Positions 17,565 through 25,136 of a stretch of 64,000 nucleotides of DNA are shown piece by piece (position 1 is the stretch's first letter; every line of letters begins with the position of its first letter). The DNA comes from JAICMB01 sp035295125 (GTDB lineage Bacteria; Acidobacteriota; Terriglobia; Bryobacterales; Bryobacteraceae): NCBI GenBank assembly GCA_035295125.1, contig DATGJP010000079.1:38105-102104 (forward strand), read 5' to 3'. A program made the translations under genes and the position numbers. Under the pieces are notes generated by a model. That model was not told the DNA's origin. It was given only the letters and a program-made list of their open reading frames with translations, and ran no database searches.

Positions 17565-18098
17565 ATGGCCTTGGACAATGAAGACAAGGAGTGGCTCAGC
17601 GAGCTACTGCGCACCGGGATGCAACAGCTCAGCACGGAGCTACGCACCGAGCGGCGCGGCGACTTGAACCAACTCCGCCTGGATCTCCGCACCGAGTTGC
17701 ACACCGATATGGACCAACTCCGCACCGAGTGGCGCGGCGACATGAACCAACTCCGCACGGAGTTGAGCGGCGACTTGAACCAATTCCGCCTGGAACTCCG
17801 CACCGAGTTGCGCACCGATATGGACCAACTCCGCATCGAGTGGCGCGGCGACATGAACCAACTCCGCACGGAGTTGAGCGGCGACTTGAACCAATTCCGC
17901 CTGGAGCTCCGCACCGAGTGGCGCGCCGACATCGAGCGAGTGGAAACGAATCTCCTGACGGCATTTCATAAGTGGGCGTCGCCGACAGAGGCTCGCATGC
18001 GCGGCGTGATGTCCACATTGAACGCCCTCGATCTCGAACTGAACGATCTCAAGGATCGCGTCAAGAAGATCGAAGACAGCATTCGCCCATCGCAATAG
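17565..18098 (+). CDS. coiled-coil protein with internal tandem repeats
   Basis: The protein has 177 residues, mostly one long charged helix. Residues 22-120 consist of 11- and 15-residue blocks (QLRTEWRGDMN, QLRTELSGDLN, QFRLELRTELRTDMD), which together form a 37-residue repeat. The 11-residue spacing matches right-handed (hendecad) coiled coils. The last 50 residues (ALDLELNDLKDRVKKIEDS) form a second heptad coiled coil. There is no signal peptide, so it is likely a cytosolic scaffold or oligomer. No function is recognised. The two near-identical DNA repeats also create long frames on the opposite strand, which are shadows. Confidence 0.75.
   Translation: MALDNEDKEWLSELLRTGMQQLSTELRTERRGDLNQLRLDLRTELHTDMDQLRTEWRGDMNQLRTELSGDLNQFRLELRTELRTDMDQLRIEWRGDMNQLRTELSGDLNQFRLELRTEWRADIERVETNLLTAFHKWASPTEARMRGVMSTLNALDLELNDLKDRVKKIEDSIRPSQ
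17710..17931 (+). repeat. two 111-bp tandem repeats within a coding region
   Basis: Units at 17710-17820 and 17821-17931 differ at only about 5 of 111 bases. A partial unit of about 45 bp (17665-17709) precedes them and matches the end of the unit. The unit length is a multiple of three, so copy changes keep the frame (37 residues per unit). Confidence 0.9.
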
Positions 18099-18128
18099 CG
18101 CCGCCCCGAGCCAGGCCGAAGCAAGCGG

Positions 18129-18746
18129 TCACTTCGTCGTACCTGGCCGCATCCGAGCCTTAATCGTCACCGCCAAATCCCCATTCCGAATATTTGTAAA
18201 CCGCATTGTCACCCGCCCCTGCGCATCCATGGTAATCACCGCGGGTGTGTTGACTGACGTGAGCATCCATCCTTCCGGCAGCGTCACCCGATTTACGGGC
18301 CGCCCCAGAGTCCGCTCCCACACCAACTCGCCATTCTTGACGGTATATCCGACAGGATCAGAGTAAGACTCCTCCACCCGCACGCGCGCCGACTGCCCCT
18401 CGCCAATCGCATGTTCCAACTCCCCCTGCACAACATCCGACTCGGGATCGGTTGGATTCGGATAATAGCCCAGCGCGTTCACTTCCTTACCCTTTACCAC
18501 GGTAGTCTTGAGCTGATTCCCGGTATCCAGGTTGAAAATCTTCGAATCCGGCGACACCTGGCTGCCCTTGCGCACGAAGCTATGAACGTACTTCTGCCCC
18601 ACCTTATCCACCGTGAAATCGTGCGAAATGCGGAACTGATGCGTCCCAGGATCCAGCAGCCAATAGCTGATCTCGCGATCCTGTTCGGCGCGGTGAAACT
18701 GCCCCAGCAGCGTAAAAGGAATCAATCCCAGCCACAGTTTCCTCAT
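18129..18746 (-). CDS. secreted protein of unknown function, paralogue of the upstream gene
   Basis: The protein has 205 residues with a signal peptide (RKLWLGLIPFTLLGQFHRA). The mature part is beta-rich: LLDPGTHQFRISHDFTVDKVGQ, LGYYPNPTDPESDVVQGEL, ARVRVEESYSDP, LPEGWMLTSVNTPAVITMD and GRVTMRFTNIRNGDLAVTIKAR. It aligns by eye throughout with the preceding protein at 18743-19345 (P-x-THQF, LP-GW-LT, P-A-I, GRV-x-RF/SF-N-RN/RD), so they arose by duplication. The starts and stops overlap by 4 bp. No known domain is recognised; it is probably periplasmic. Confidence 0.7.
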   Translation of the reverse strand: MRKLWLGLIPFTLLGQFHRAEQDREISYWLLDPGTHQFRISHDFTVDKVGQKYVHSFVRKGSQVSPDSKIFNLDTGNQLKTTVVKGKEVNALGYYPNPTDPESDVVQGELEHAIGEGQSARVRVEESYSDPVGYTVKNGELVWERTLGRPVNRVTLPEGWMLTSVNTPAVITMDAQGRVTMRFTNIRNGDLAVTIKARMRPGTTK

Positions 18747-19345
18747 GGCAGCCTCCGAGCGGTAATCTTCACGGGAAGTTGGTCGTCGCGGTCATTCAGA
18801 AAACTGAGCCGCACACGCCCGTCGGCTTGTGTCGACACAATTGCCGGCGACGCGCTGCCGGTGAGTTCCCAGCCCTTCGGCAGCACGACGACATTGCGCT
18901 TAATACCGAGCGGCCGGTCGAACACCAACTGTCCATCTTTCTCGTAATATGACGGAGCGTCGGCGTAGGTCTTGAAGATGCGAATTCGCGTCTCCCCATT
19001 CTTTGGAACGGGACCCGGCAGATGGACTTTGATATAAAGCGCATCATCGGCAGCACGCGGCGAAATCAGTCCCGTGGCCTTGGCATCTTTGCCGGTCACG
19101 GTCTCGAACTTCAACGGCTTGCCCGTGCTCCGCTCGATCACGCGTTCGTCCGACGCGGTCGAGCCGGGGCGAATCGGATTGAAAAAGAACGGAGCGCCCT
19201 CCCGGTTCTGGGTGACGTCATAAGTGATGGCGAACTGATGCGTTTCGGGCGGCAGCAACTCGTAAAGCGTGAACTCATCCGACGCCCGCAAGGAGAAAAC
19301 TCCGAGGACAACGGCGGCGGCACATGCCGGCAGGGTTCGAGTCAT
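18743..19345 (-). CDS. secreted protein of unknown function, first of a tandem paralogue pair
   Basis: The protein has 200 residues with a signal peptide (LPACAAAVVLGVFSLRAS). It shares with the downstream protein the LLPPETHQFAITYDVTQN start, a central GDA-rich acidic stretch, KTYADAPSYYEKDGQLVFDRPLG and the LPKGWELTGSASPAIVS ending. The architecture suggests an all-beta domain. It is divergent from the formamidase-like gene with a 33-bp gap. Confidence 0.7.
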   Translation of the reverse strand: MTRTLPACAAAVVLGVFSLRASDEFTLYELLPPETHQFAITYDVTQNREGAPFFFNPIRPGSTASDERVIERSTGKPLKFETVTGKDAKATGLISPRAADDALYIKVHLPGPVPKNGETRIRIFKTYADAPSYYEKDGQLVFDRPLGIKRNVVVLPKGWELTGSASPAIVSTQADGRVRLSFLNDRDDQLPVKITARRLP

Positions 19346-19378
19346 AAAGTTTGTATCCTATCAGTTCGGGGGTCCTCA

Positions 19379-20677
19379 GTGCGCAAGCTCTCTTTGCTTT
19401 TCCTCGCAATGGCAGTCTTCCCGGCGTATTCCCAACCGGCATCTCTCACGGGACACTGGATCATTACCGCCGATTTCTATGGCACACCTCTGTTTTTCGG
19501 AATGGAACTATCGCAGCAGGGCGACAACCTCACTGGTAAACTCAACGGCGATAAACTCGAAGGCAAGCTGACCGGAAACAGTTTGCATTTTCTCTCGAAA
19601 AGCGAAGACGGCAGCACCGGGGACGGCAATGCCACGTTGAAGGCCGGCGTCATGACCGGCACAGTGGTGTTCACGGATGCCGACAATCCCAACCATCCCA
19701 CTACACATCATTTCACCGCCACGCTGGCCCCCACGCGTCCCACCAACAGGGCGCCCGAACGGCACGAGTTCACGCCCACCACGTTCTACCGCCAGTTCTC
19801 CGCCGCCAACAAGCCGGTGCTGACGGTCTGGCCCGGCGACACCATACACACCACCACGGTGGATGCCGGCGGCACCGACGAAAAAGGCGTCACGCGCGTG
19901 TTGGGGGGAAACCCGGAAACCGGTCCTTTCTACATCGAGACGGCCGCGCCCGGCGACACGCTGGTCGTGCATCTCACCCGCCTGCGCCTCAATCGCGATT
20001 GGGCCATCAGCGACGACGGCATCGTCGAGCGTGGATTAAATAGCGATCTCGCTGCGAAAACGAAAAACCTGTTCAAGGACGTCCGCTGGCATCTCGACAT
20101 GCGGCGCGGCGTCGCCACTCCCGAAAAGCCGGCGGAGCACCTGGCGCATTATTCTGTCCCTCTGCGTCCGATGCTCGGCTGCATAGCGACGGCCGTAAAT
20201 ATCGCGCAGGCGGCGCCGCCGACCGGTGATTCCGGACGCTATGGCGGCAATATGGACTTCAACGAGATCGTCGAAGGCGCCACCGTCTATCTACCGGTAA
20301 GCGTCCCCGGAGCTCTTCTGTATCTCGGCGACGGTCACGCCGCGCAAGGTGACGGAGAATTGAACGGCAACGCGCTCGAGACCTCCATGGATGTCGAATT
20401 TAGCGTCGATGTCATCCCCGGCAAACGCCTTCCCGCTCCACGCGTGGAATCGGCGACCCACATTATGGCGATTGGCATCGGCGGTTCTCTCGACGACTGC
20501 TTCCGGGAAGCGACCGAGAACATGGCGCAGTGGCTGACTGATACCTACAAACTCACACCGTCGGAGGTGGCCCAGGTCCTCGGCACCTCCGCCGAGTACA
20601 AAGTGAGCGAAGTGGCCGACCGCAATGCCGGCATCGTCCTCAAAATCAATAAGGATCGCTTGCAAGGACTCAAATGA
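19379..20677 (+). CDS. secreted acetamidase/formamidase family protein with N-terminal beta domain
   Basis: The protein has 432 residues. A signal peptide (RKLSLLFLAMAVFPAYS) is followed by an extra N-terminal domain of about 100 residues (GHWIITADFYGTPLFFGMEL, NLTGKLNGDKLEGKLTGN) that looks like a small beta barrel. An FmdA_AmdA domain follows: PGDTIHTTTVDAGG, NPETGPFYIETAAPGDTLVVHL, LRPMLGCIATAV, YGGNMDFNEIVEGATVYLPV, GALLYLGDGHAAQGDGELNG and HIMAIGIGGSLDDCFREA. The family hydrolyses formamide or short amides to ammonia and acid. GTG 19379, preceded by GGGGG, is chosen; the frame is open to 19022 but that part overlaps the divergent gene. Confidence 0.85.
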   Translation: MRKLSLLFLAMAVFPAYSQPASLTGHWIITADFYGTPLFFGMELSQQGDNLTGKLNGDKLEGKLTGNSLHFLSKSEDGSTGDGNATLKAGVMTGTVVFTDADNPNHPTTHHFTATLAPTRPTNRAPERHEFTPTTFYRQFSAANKPVLTVWPGDTIHTTTVDAGGTDEKGVTRVLGGNPETGPFYIETAAPGDTLVVHLTRLRLNRDWAISDDGIVERGLNSDLAAKTKNLFKDVRWHLDMRRGVATPEKPAEHLAHYSVPLRPMLGCIATAVNIAQAAPPTGDSGRYGGNMDFNEIVEGATVYLPVSVPGALLYLGDGHAAQGDGELNGNALETSMDVEFSVDVIPGKRLPAPRVESATHIMAIGIGGSLDDCFREATENMAQWLTDTYKLTPSEVAQVLGTSAEYKVSEVADRNAGIVLKINKDRLQGLK

Positions 20678-20819
20678 GTACCGGTAACGGTTACAACCGT
20701 CCAGGAAATTCTACCGCTCCGTGTGATTTCGTCCGTACCGGCCCTACGGTTGCGTACGGAATCGACCGTAAGTAACAGTCTCGACCCGATCTCCCTCTTC
20801 TACTGGCAGGAGGCACATT

Positions 20820-21158
20820 ATGCAACTCTCTCGTGCTCTGTTTCTGACCGCCAGTCTCTCGATGCTGATGTCGATTGGCTTCGCGCAGCAGCAACAGCCC
20901 CCCGATACCGAACGAGATCGCATGAAAACAACGAAAGCAGCGACCCTCACCGGTTGCCTGACCAAAGGAGATCTCGCCGATCAATATGTCCTGACGGACA
21001 CCCAATCCGGATCTAAAATCAACGTCACGGGCGACGTGCCGCTCGAAAAACATGCCAACCACACCGTCCGGCTGACCGGAATGCCCAGTGAAGACGGTTC
21101 GAAATTCATGGTTTCCAAGGTAGAGCACATCTCCGACACGTGTACCGGCCAACAATGA
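20820..21158 (+). CDS. small secreted protein (DUF5818-like beta domain)
   Basis: The protein has 112 residues with a signal peptide (LFLTASLSMLMSIGFAQQ). A short beta domain follows: ATLTGCLTKGDLADQYVLTD, SGSKINVTGDVPLEKHANHTVRLTG, FMVSKVEHISDTC. The 'TGCL ... HVRLTG' pattern recalls small acidobacterial exported proteins of the DUF5818 kind, an identification I hold only moderately. A strong Shine-Dalgarno (AGGAGG) lies 7-8 bases before the ATG. The two Cys may form a disulfide. It lies between the formamidase-like and OmpA genes, with a hairpin repeat downstream. Confidence 0.75.
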   Translation: MQLSRALFLTASLSMLMSIGFAQQQQPPDTERDRMKTTKAATLTGCLTKGDLADQYVLTDTQSGSKINVTGDVPLEKHANHTVRLTGMPSEDGSKFMVSKVEHISDTCTGQQ

Positions 21159-21190
21159 CGTTCTGATTGAAATCGGTCTTCGTTATCAGC

Positions 21191-21270
21191 CCATGGTGGC
21201 GCAGGCGGTTTCGGCCTGTGCATTCCCGGTGAGTTCCAAAAGCAGGCGGAAACGCCTGCTTCACCCTTCC
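21191..21270. repeat. intergenic hairpin repeat
   Basis: It contains GTGGCGCAGGCGGTTTCGGCCTG (degenerate core) and a perfect 9-bp stem AAGCAGGCG-GAAA-CGCCTGCTT at 21240-21261, in a gap between two co-oriented genes. Confidence 0.8.
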
Positions 21271-21349
21271 AGGACCCGCTCAATGGGATCTTCAACCGGG
21301 AGCCATTTGGCAATCTTGTTGCTTTCAAAATGAATCGCGAGGTGACCAA

Positions 21350-22891
21350 ATGATGTTTCGAGCAGCTTTTGTGAGTGCTGTCTTCGTTTGTGGCGCGCTG
21401 TGCCAGCAACCTATCTATCGGGTGACTGTGGTCCAGCGGACAACCCCGGCCATCAATTACGGCCATCGCAATGCGCCAACCAAGATCGATTTCCGGGGAA
21501 CCCCTCTAATGCCGTCCGCTCACGGCGACGCCACCATTGAGGACAAGCGCGGCGCCGTAACCATCGATGCAAAGTTCAGCGACGTTCCCGCGCCGTCGCG
21601 CTATGGCGCCAACTACCTCACCTACGTGCTGTGGGCCATCAGCCCGGAAGGCCGTGCTCACAATTTGGGCGAGCTCGTTTTAAACGGGTCGGATAAAGGA
21701 CGTGTGATCGCGTCCACACAGCTTCAGGCTTTCGCACTCATTGTGACCGCGGAGCCTTATTTCTCGGTCTCTCAGCCCAGCGACGCGGTCGTGTTGGAAA
21801 ATGCGATTCGGCCCGACACCGTGGGATCGGTTGAGCAGGTGAACGCCACTTACGAGTTGCTCCCGCGAAAGGAATTCACGTACACGTTGAACGGACCGCC
21901 CACCTCACCGGTTGGCGGACCACCGCTCTCGATGGGTGAGTATGAAGCCGTCCTGGCCATCTACCAGGCACAGAACGCCATTCAGATCGCCCAGGCTGCG
22001 GGAGCCGATCGCTATGCGCCGGAACAACTCGGGCGCGCCCAGGATTTATTGAACCGCGCGCGCGGAATGTCGCCCAAATCGCTGAGCTCCGATGTTGTCG
22101 CGACGGCGCGCGAGGCAGCGCAGATTGCCGAGGATGCTCGCACGCTGGCCAGCCGCCGTGCCCAACAGGAGCAGACGGCGGCCGAGCAGCAGCAGGTCGT
22201 CAATGAACGCCAGCAGGCAGCGCAGGCTCGCCGTGATGCGGAGTTGAGCCGCGAACAGGCGCGCGTTACCACCGAAGAAGCGCGCGCGCAGGCAGAAGCG
22301 GCAAAGGCTGAGGCATCGCGCGCGGCGATGGCTGCGGAACAGGCTCGTGCATCCGTCGATGTACAAATCCAGCGGCCCGCGCCACCGCCCCCGGTGGTCG
22401 CGAGCGCCGATCGCATGGCAAGTCAACCGCCCGCGACCGAAGAATCCCTGGAACGCGACAATCGTATTCGCTTGATGCGTTACCTGAATTCGGCGTTCCC
22501 CACGCTGGACACACCTCGCGGCCTCGTGATGACGATTCCCGATTCGTTGTTGACGACCCAGGCCGGTATACAGGCTGTCAGGAACCGTCTCGCTCCGGTC
22601 ATCCGGGACTTTGCCGCCATGCCACGCCTGCAAGTCGCGGTGGAGGGACATTCTGACGCCGGCAGTACTGAGGCGGTCCGACTGAACTCCTCGGAGTCGC
22701 TCGCGGCGGCCGTGCGCAACGTTCTCGTCGGCTTTGGAATTTCTCCGGACAAGATCGCGATTCGCGGCTACGGCGATACGCGCCCGCTTGGCCCGGTGCG
22801 GGAAACCAATCGCCGCGTCGAAGTCGTATTCTCGAGCGACGATATCGGAAAGAACGCGTCGTGGGACCGCGGTTACCCGCTATCAAGGTAG
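21350..22891 (+). CDS. OmpA family outer-membrane/peptidoglycan-associated protein
   Basis: The protein has 513 residues with a signal peptide (FRAAFVSAVFVCGALCQQ), a beta-rich N-terminal region (about 20-190), a helical DUF4398-like stretch (YQAQNAIQIAQAAGADRYAP, AQDLLNRARG) and an Ala/Gln/Arg-rich coiled coil (about 260-350). It ends with an OmpA_C domain: LVMTIPDSLLTT, VAVEGHSDAGST, IAIRGYGDTRPLG, NRRVEVVF. The last domain binds peptidoglycan diaminopimelate; the coiled coil probably spans the periplasm. A GAGG ribosome site precedes the ATG. Overall this resembles acidobacterial OmpA proteins rather than enteric OmpA, as there is no eight-strand barrel. Confidence 0.9.
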   Translation: MMFRAAFVSAVFVCGALCQQPIYRVTVVQRTTPAINYGHRNAPTKIDFRGTPLMPSAHGDATIEDKRGAVTIDAKFSDVPAPSRYGANYLTYVLWAISPEGRAHNLGELVLNGSDKGRVIASTQLQAFALIVTAEPYFSVSQPSDAVVLENAIRPDTVGSVEQVNATYELLPRKEFTYTLNGPPTSPVGGPPLSMGEYEAVLAIYQAQNAIQIAQAAGADRYAPEQLGRAQDLLNRARGMSPKSLSSDVVATAREAAQIAEDARTLASRRAQQEQTAAEQQQVVNERQQAAQARRDAELSREQARVTTEEARAQAEAAKAEASRAAMAAEQARASVDVQIQRPAPPPPVVASADRMASQPPATEESLERDNRIRLMRYLNSAFPTLDTPRGLVMTIPDSLLTTQAGIQAVRNRLAPVIRDFAAMPRLQVAVEGHSDAGSTEAVRLNSSESLAAAVRNVLVGFGISPDKIAIRGYGDTRPLGPVRETNRRVEVVFSSDDIGKNASWDRGYPLSR

Positions 22892-22907
22892 TCGCCTCAG
22901 ATTCTTT

Positions 22908-23010
22908 TGAAGGGTGGGAGAGTGTGGAAGGGTGAAGCAGGCGGTTTCGCCCGCCTTTGGAGTCATCGAGAAAGCGCAGGCGAAGCACAAACCGCCTGCG
23001 CCAACATTTT
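22908..23010. repeat. intergenic hairpin repeat, two modules
   Basis: GAAGCAGGCGGTTTCGCCCGC and the later GCGCAGGCGAAGC...AACCGCCTGCGC form two imperfect stems between the convergent ompA-like and methyltransferase genes. The module GAAGGGTGGA/GGGTGA is shared with the copy at 52289. Confidence 0.75.
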
Positions 23011-23164
23011 TACTACGTTATACAGGCTGATGTGGCTTCCCAGTGAACGATACGCGAGTTGTCCGAAACTTCGAGACTGGTCTGCGCTTCCCAATGCAGG
23101 CGGACTCCACCCTTCCACGAAATCCAAACTCCTAGACGCACACAGCCCTTAGGCGAAGCGAAAC

Positions 23165-24079
23165 CTACCGATCGACAGCGGCGCCCCGGAGTGAGAACAC
23201 AAACTCATTGCAACCCAAGTCGCCGCCCTGAGTCTTCATTCGCTCCAGCACAAACCCGCGCTTGCGATAGAACTCGAAAATCTCCTCGGGTTTAGCGACC
23301 TCGAAGGGGTACCCGCCCACCCAGTCCACGACGTCGTACCACGCCGACATCCCACGATAACTTCGCGCCGCGCGCCAGCTTTCAAAAGGACGTCCCCGGA
23401 GCAGATCCTTCACCCAGCGGCGCCACCATTGGCCTACGCAGACGGCCACCGCAAGCACGAATCTCATCGGCTTGGAAGAGCCGCAATAGAAGCGCTTGAT
23501 CCTCGTCCAGCGGCGGCTCCATTTGCCCTGATCATTGTAAATCGATACGAAAAGCGTGCCTCCGGGCTTGACGAGTAACGCAACATGATTCAACGCATCC
23601 CACATCGAGCCGGTATGGTGCAACACACCCCAGGAGTAAACTACGTCGAACTGGCCCAGCGACCCAATGTATTCGAGGTCAAGGGCCGAGCCGTGCTCAA
23701 CCGCCCACTTTGGATCGTTCGGGAAAAAACGCCGCCGCAGTTCGGCGGTGCACGCGACCGAACGCGGATCATAGTCCACGGAACGAACCTGCGCTCCTAA
23801 ACGCCGGGCCGCCAGGCTGAAGAGTCCACTTCCAGAACCTACATCGATGAAGGTCTTGCCGCCGAGCGGAACTCCCAGCATGCCTTGCAGCGAGGTCTCC
23901 GCATTCGCGATTCGCGTCTCGTCAAGGAGTTTGAGGAATCGCGACCAGTTTTCGCCAAATTCAAATCGCTGTCCCGCGGCGACTTCGCGCGCATGCTGGA
24001 TTTCGGTGGCCAATGTTGTTGCGGTAAAGAAAAATGGTACCGCAGCACGGTGGGGCAGCCGTTTGCCTGCCCATCTCAT
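23165..24079 (-). CDS. class I SAM-dependent methyltransferase
   Basis: The protein has 304 residues with a Rossmann methyltransferase core: FIDVGSGSGLFSLAARRLGA (motif I), VRSVDYDPRSVACT (motif II), FDVVYSWGVLHHTGSMWDAL (motif IV) and LLVKPGGTLFVSIYND. The N-terminal ATEIQHAREVAAGQRFEFGENW and the region after motif IV (W-rich, RWTRIKRFYCG) resemble small-molecule or glycan methyltransferases; the substrate is unknown. A cluster of tryptophans and a cationic hydrophobic stretch suggest peripheral membrane contact. It follows the sigma-like gene by 5 bp, so it may be co-transcribed with it. Confidence 0.88.
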   Translation of the reverse strand: MRWAGKRLPHRAAVPFFFTATTLATEIQHAREVAAGQRFEFGENWSRFLKLLDETRIANAETSLQGMLGVPLGGKTFIDVGSGSGLFSLAARRLGAQVRSVDYDPRSVACTAELRRRFFPNDPKWAVEHGSALDLEYIGSLGQFDVVYSWGVLHHTGSMWDALNHVALLVKPGGTLFVSIYNDQGKWSRRWTRIKRFYCGSSKPMRFVLAVAVCVGQWWRRWVKDLLRGRPFESWRAARSYRGMSAWYDVVDWVGGYPFEVAKPEEIFEFYRKRGFVLERMKTQGGDLGCNEFVFSLRGAAVDR

Positions 24080-24084
24080 GTCAG

Positions 24085-24624
24085 CTACGCCACCGCCCCG
24101 CCCGTGTCCGAAGACAACTTAGTGACCGCCCCAGCCTTCTTCCTCTCCCCATCCCGGCAGCGAGCCGCCAACTCTGCCTTCACCTCGAGTAGCCTCGCAT
24201 TCGAAATATCCAACGAAGCACAAATCCGGCCCGCCGACTCCCCGTCCGCGTAATAACGTGCCAGCGCGACCTTCTCCACATCGTTCAGCTCCGCGAGCGA
24301 TTGGCGGATCATCTCCACCTTCGCCCTCCCTGGCTTCCGCACAGTAGCGAAAGACATCGGAACCTCCGAACACGCGTTCTGAACCACCGCCCGGATCAGG
24401 GCCGGCAGCCGTTCGGCATCGCGAACCGTCCCCGCCCGAATGCAATGGGTGATGTGTGCGAAGACATATTCCAACTCGTCCTCCACATCGCGTATACCTG
24501 AATTCCTCCTGAGCAGGAAGCATATTCCATCCTTCAGGAATTCCCGCAGTTCGGTCGCGGACCCCGGTGCGCCGCAATAGACGCGGTTCATCACTTCCTG
24601 AAGTTGGCGGATCCCGCCGATCAC
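24085..24624 (-). CDS. ECF-like RNA polymerase sigma factor
   Basis: The protein has 179 residues from GTG 24624, whose first bases overlap the stop of the upstream receiver (GTGA), so translation is coupled. The N-terminal half (LREFLKDGICFLLRRNSGIRD, VEDELEYVFAHITHCIRAGTV, LPALIRAVVQNA) resembles sigma region 2; SLAELNDVEKVALARYYADGE plus SAGRICASLDISNARLLEVKAEL resembles region 4 helix-turn-helix. Region 2 is divergent from canonical ECFs. It may be a dedicated sigma output of the receiver partner. The frame extends upstream to 24741, but that part overlaps the receiver. Confidence 0.7.
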   Translation of the reverse strand: MIGGIRQLQEVMNRVYCGAPGSATELREFLKDGICFLLRRNSGIRDVEDELEYVFAHITHCIRAGTVRDAERLPALIRAVVQNACSEVPMSFATVRKPGRAKVEMIRQSLAELNDVEKVALARYYADGESAGRICASLDISNARLLEVKAELAARCRDGERKKAGAVTKLSSDTGGAVA

Positions 24625-25022
24625 GCGCCTCCGCGAGCGGCTTGCGTTCGTTGCTGTCCCAGAAGTACAGCGACGGCGGCGCGAACCTGCTCGAACTCTT
24701 GTTCTTCTGAGAAGAAGAACCGGGCGCCCAGCCGCAGGCACTTATCGCGCAAGCGACGGTCCGCCCTTTCATTCATCACTATGATCGGAGCATTGTAGGA
24801 ACCATTTTGTAGCAGTTCCAGAACAGCCAGGCCGGCAACCCCGGCAAGCCGAAGATCAATGACGAGAATGTCCGGCCGCATTTCCACGAGCAACTGCGCG
24901 GAATAACACGGATCGGTCACGGAGCCGAGGAGATATAAAGAGACGTCGCTATGAAACCCTCGCTCCGTATCGCGAGCCCCTTGCTTAACCTTGGTGCCTC
25001 GATGACGATGCACGACGAACAT
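24621..25022 (-). CDS. degenerate response-regulator receiver protein
   Basis: The protein has 133 residues with a receiver-like layout: a beta-1 segment (MFVVHRH) in which the usual acidic pair is replaced by His-Arg-His, D56 retained in PDILVIDLRLAGVAGL, then PIIVMNERAD and LGARFFFSEEQEFEQV. The conserved C-terminal Lys is lost. It is therefore unlikely to be phosphorylated normally and may act as a protein-binding module. It overlaps the sigma-like gene by 4 bp (GTGA). Confidence 0.75.
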   Translation of the reverse strand: MFVVHRHRGTKVKQGARDTERGFHSDVSLYLLGSVTDPCYSAQLLVEMRPDILVIDLRLAGVAGLAVLELLQNGSYNAPIIVMNERADRRLRDKCLRLGARFFFSEEQEFEQVRAAVAVLLGQQRTQAARGGA

Positions 25023-25136
25023 GCCTCTATAGTGTGACGGGTTAAGTAATTTCTCCAGTGTTCTTTGTCCGATGGGTTCGTCATCTTTGTAAAGTGTTTG
25101 CTGTAAGAAGATGGCCTACACCTTCCGTAAGTCCTA

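Noticed and set aside
17507..18095. Long frames (141 and 151 residues) on the minus strand, opposite the coiled-coil gene
   Set aside because: They are mirror frames of the 111-bp repeats with Arg/Ser-rich repetitive composition; the plus-strand protein has natural coiled-coil periodicity and a better start.
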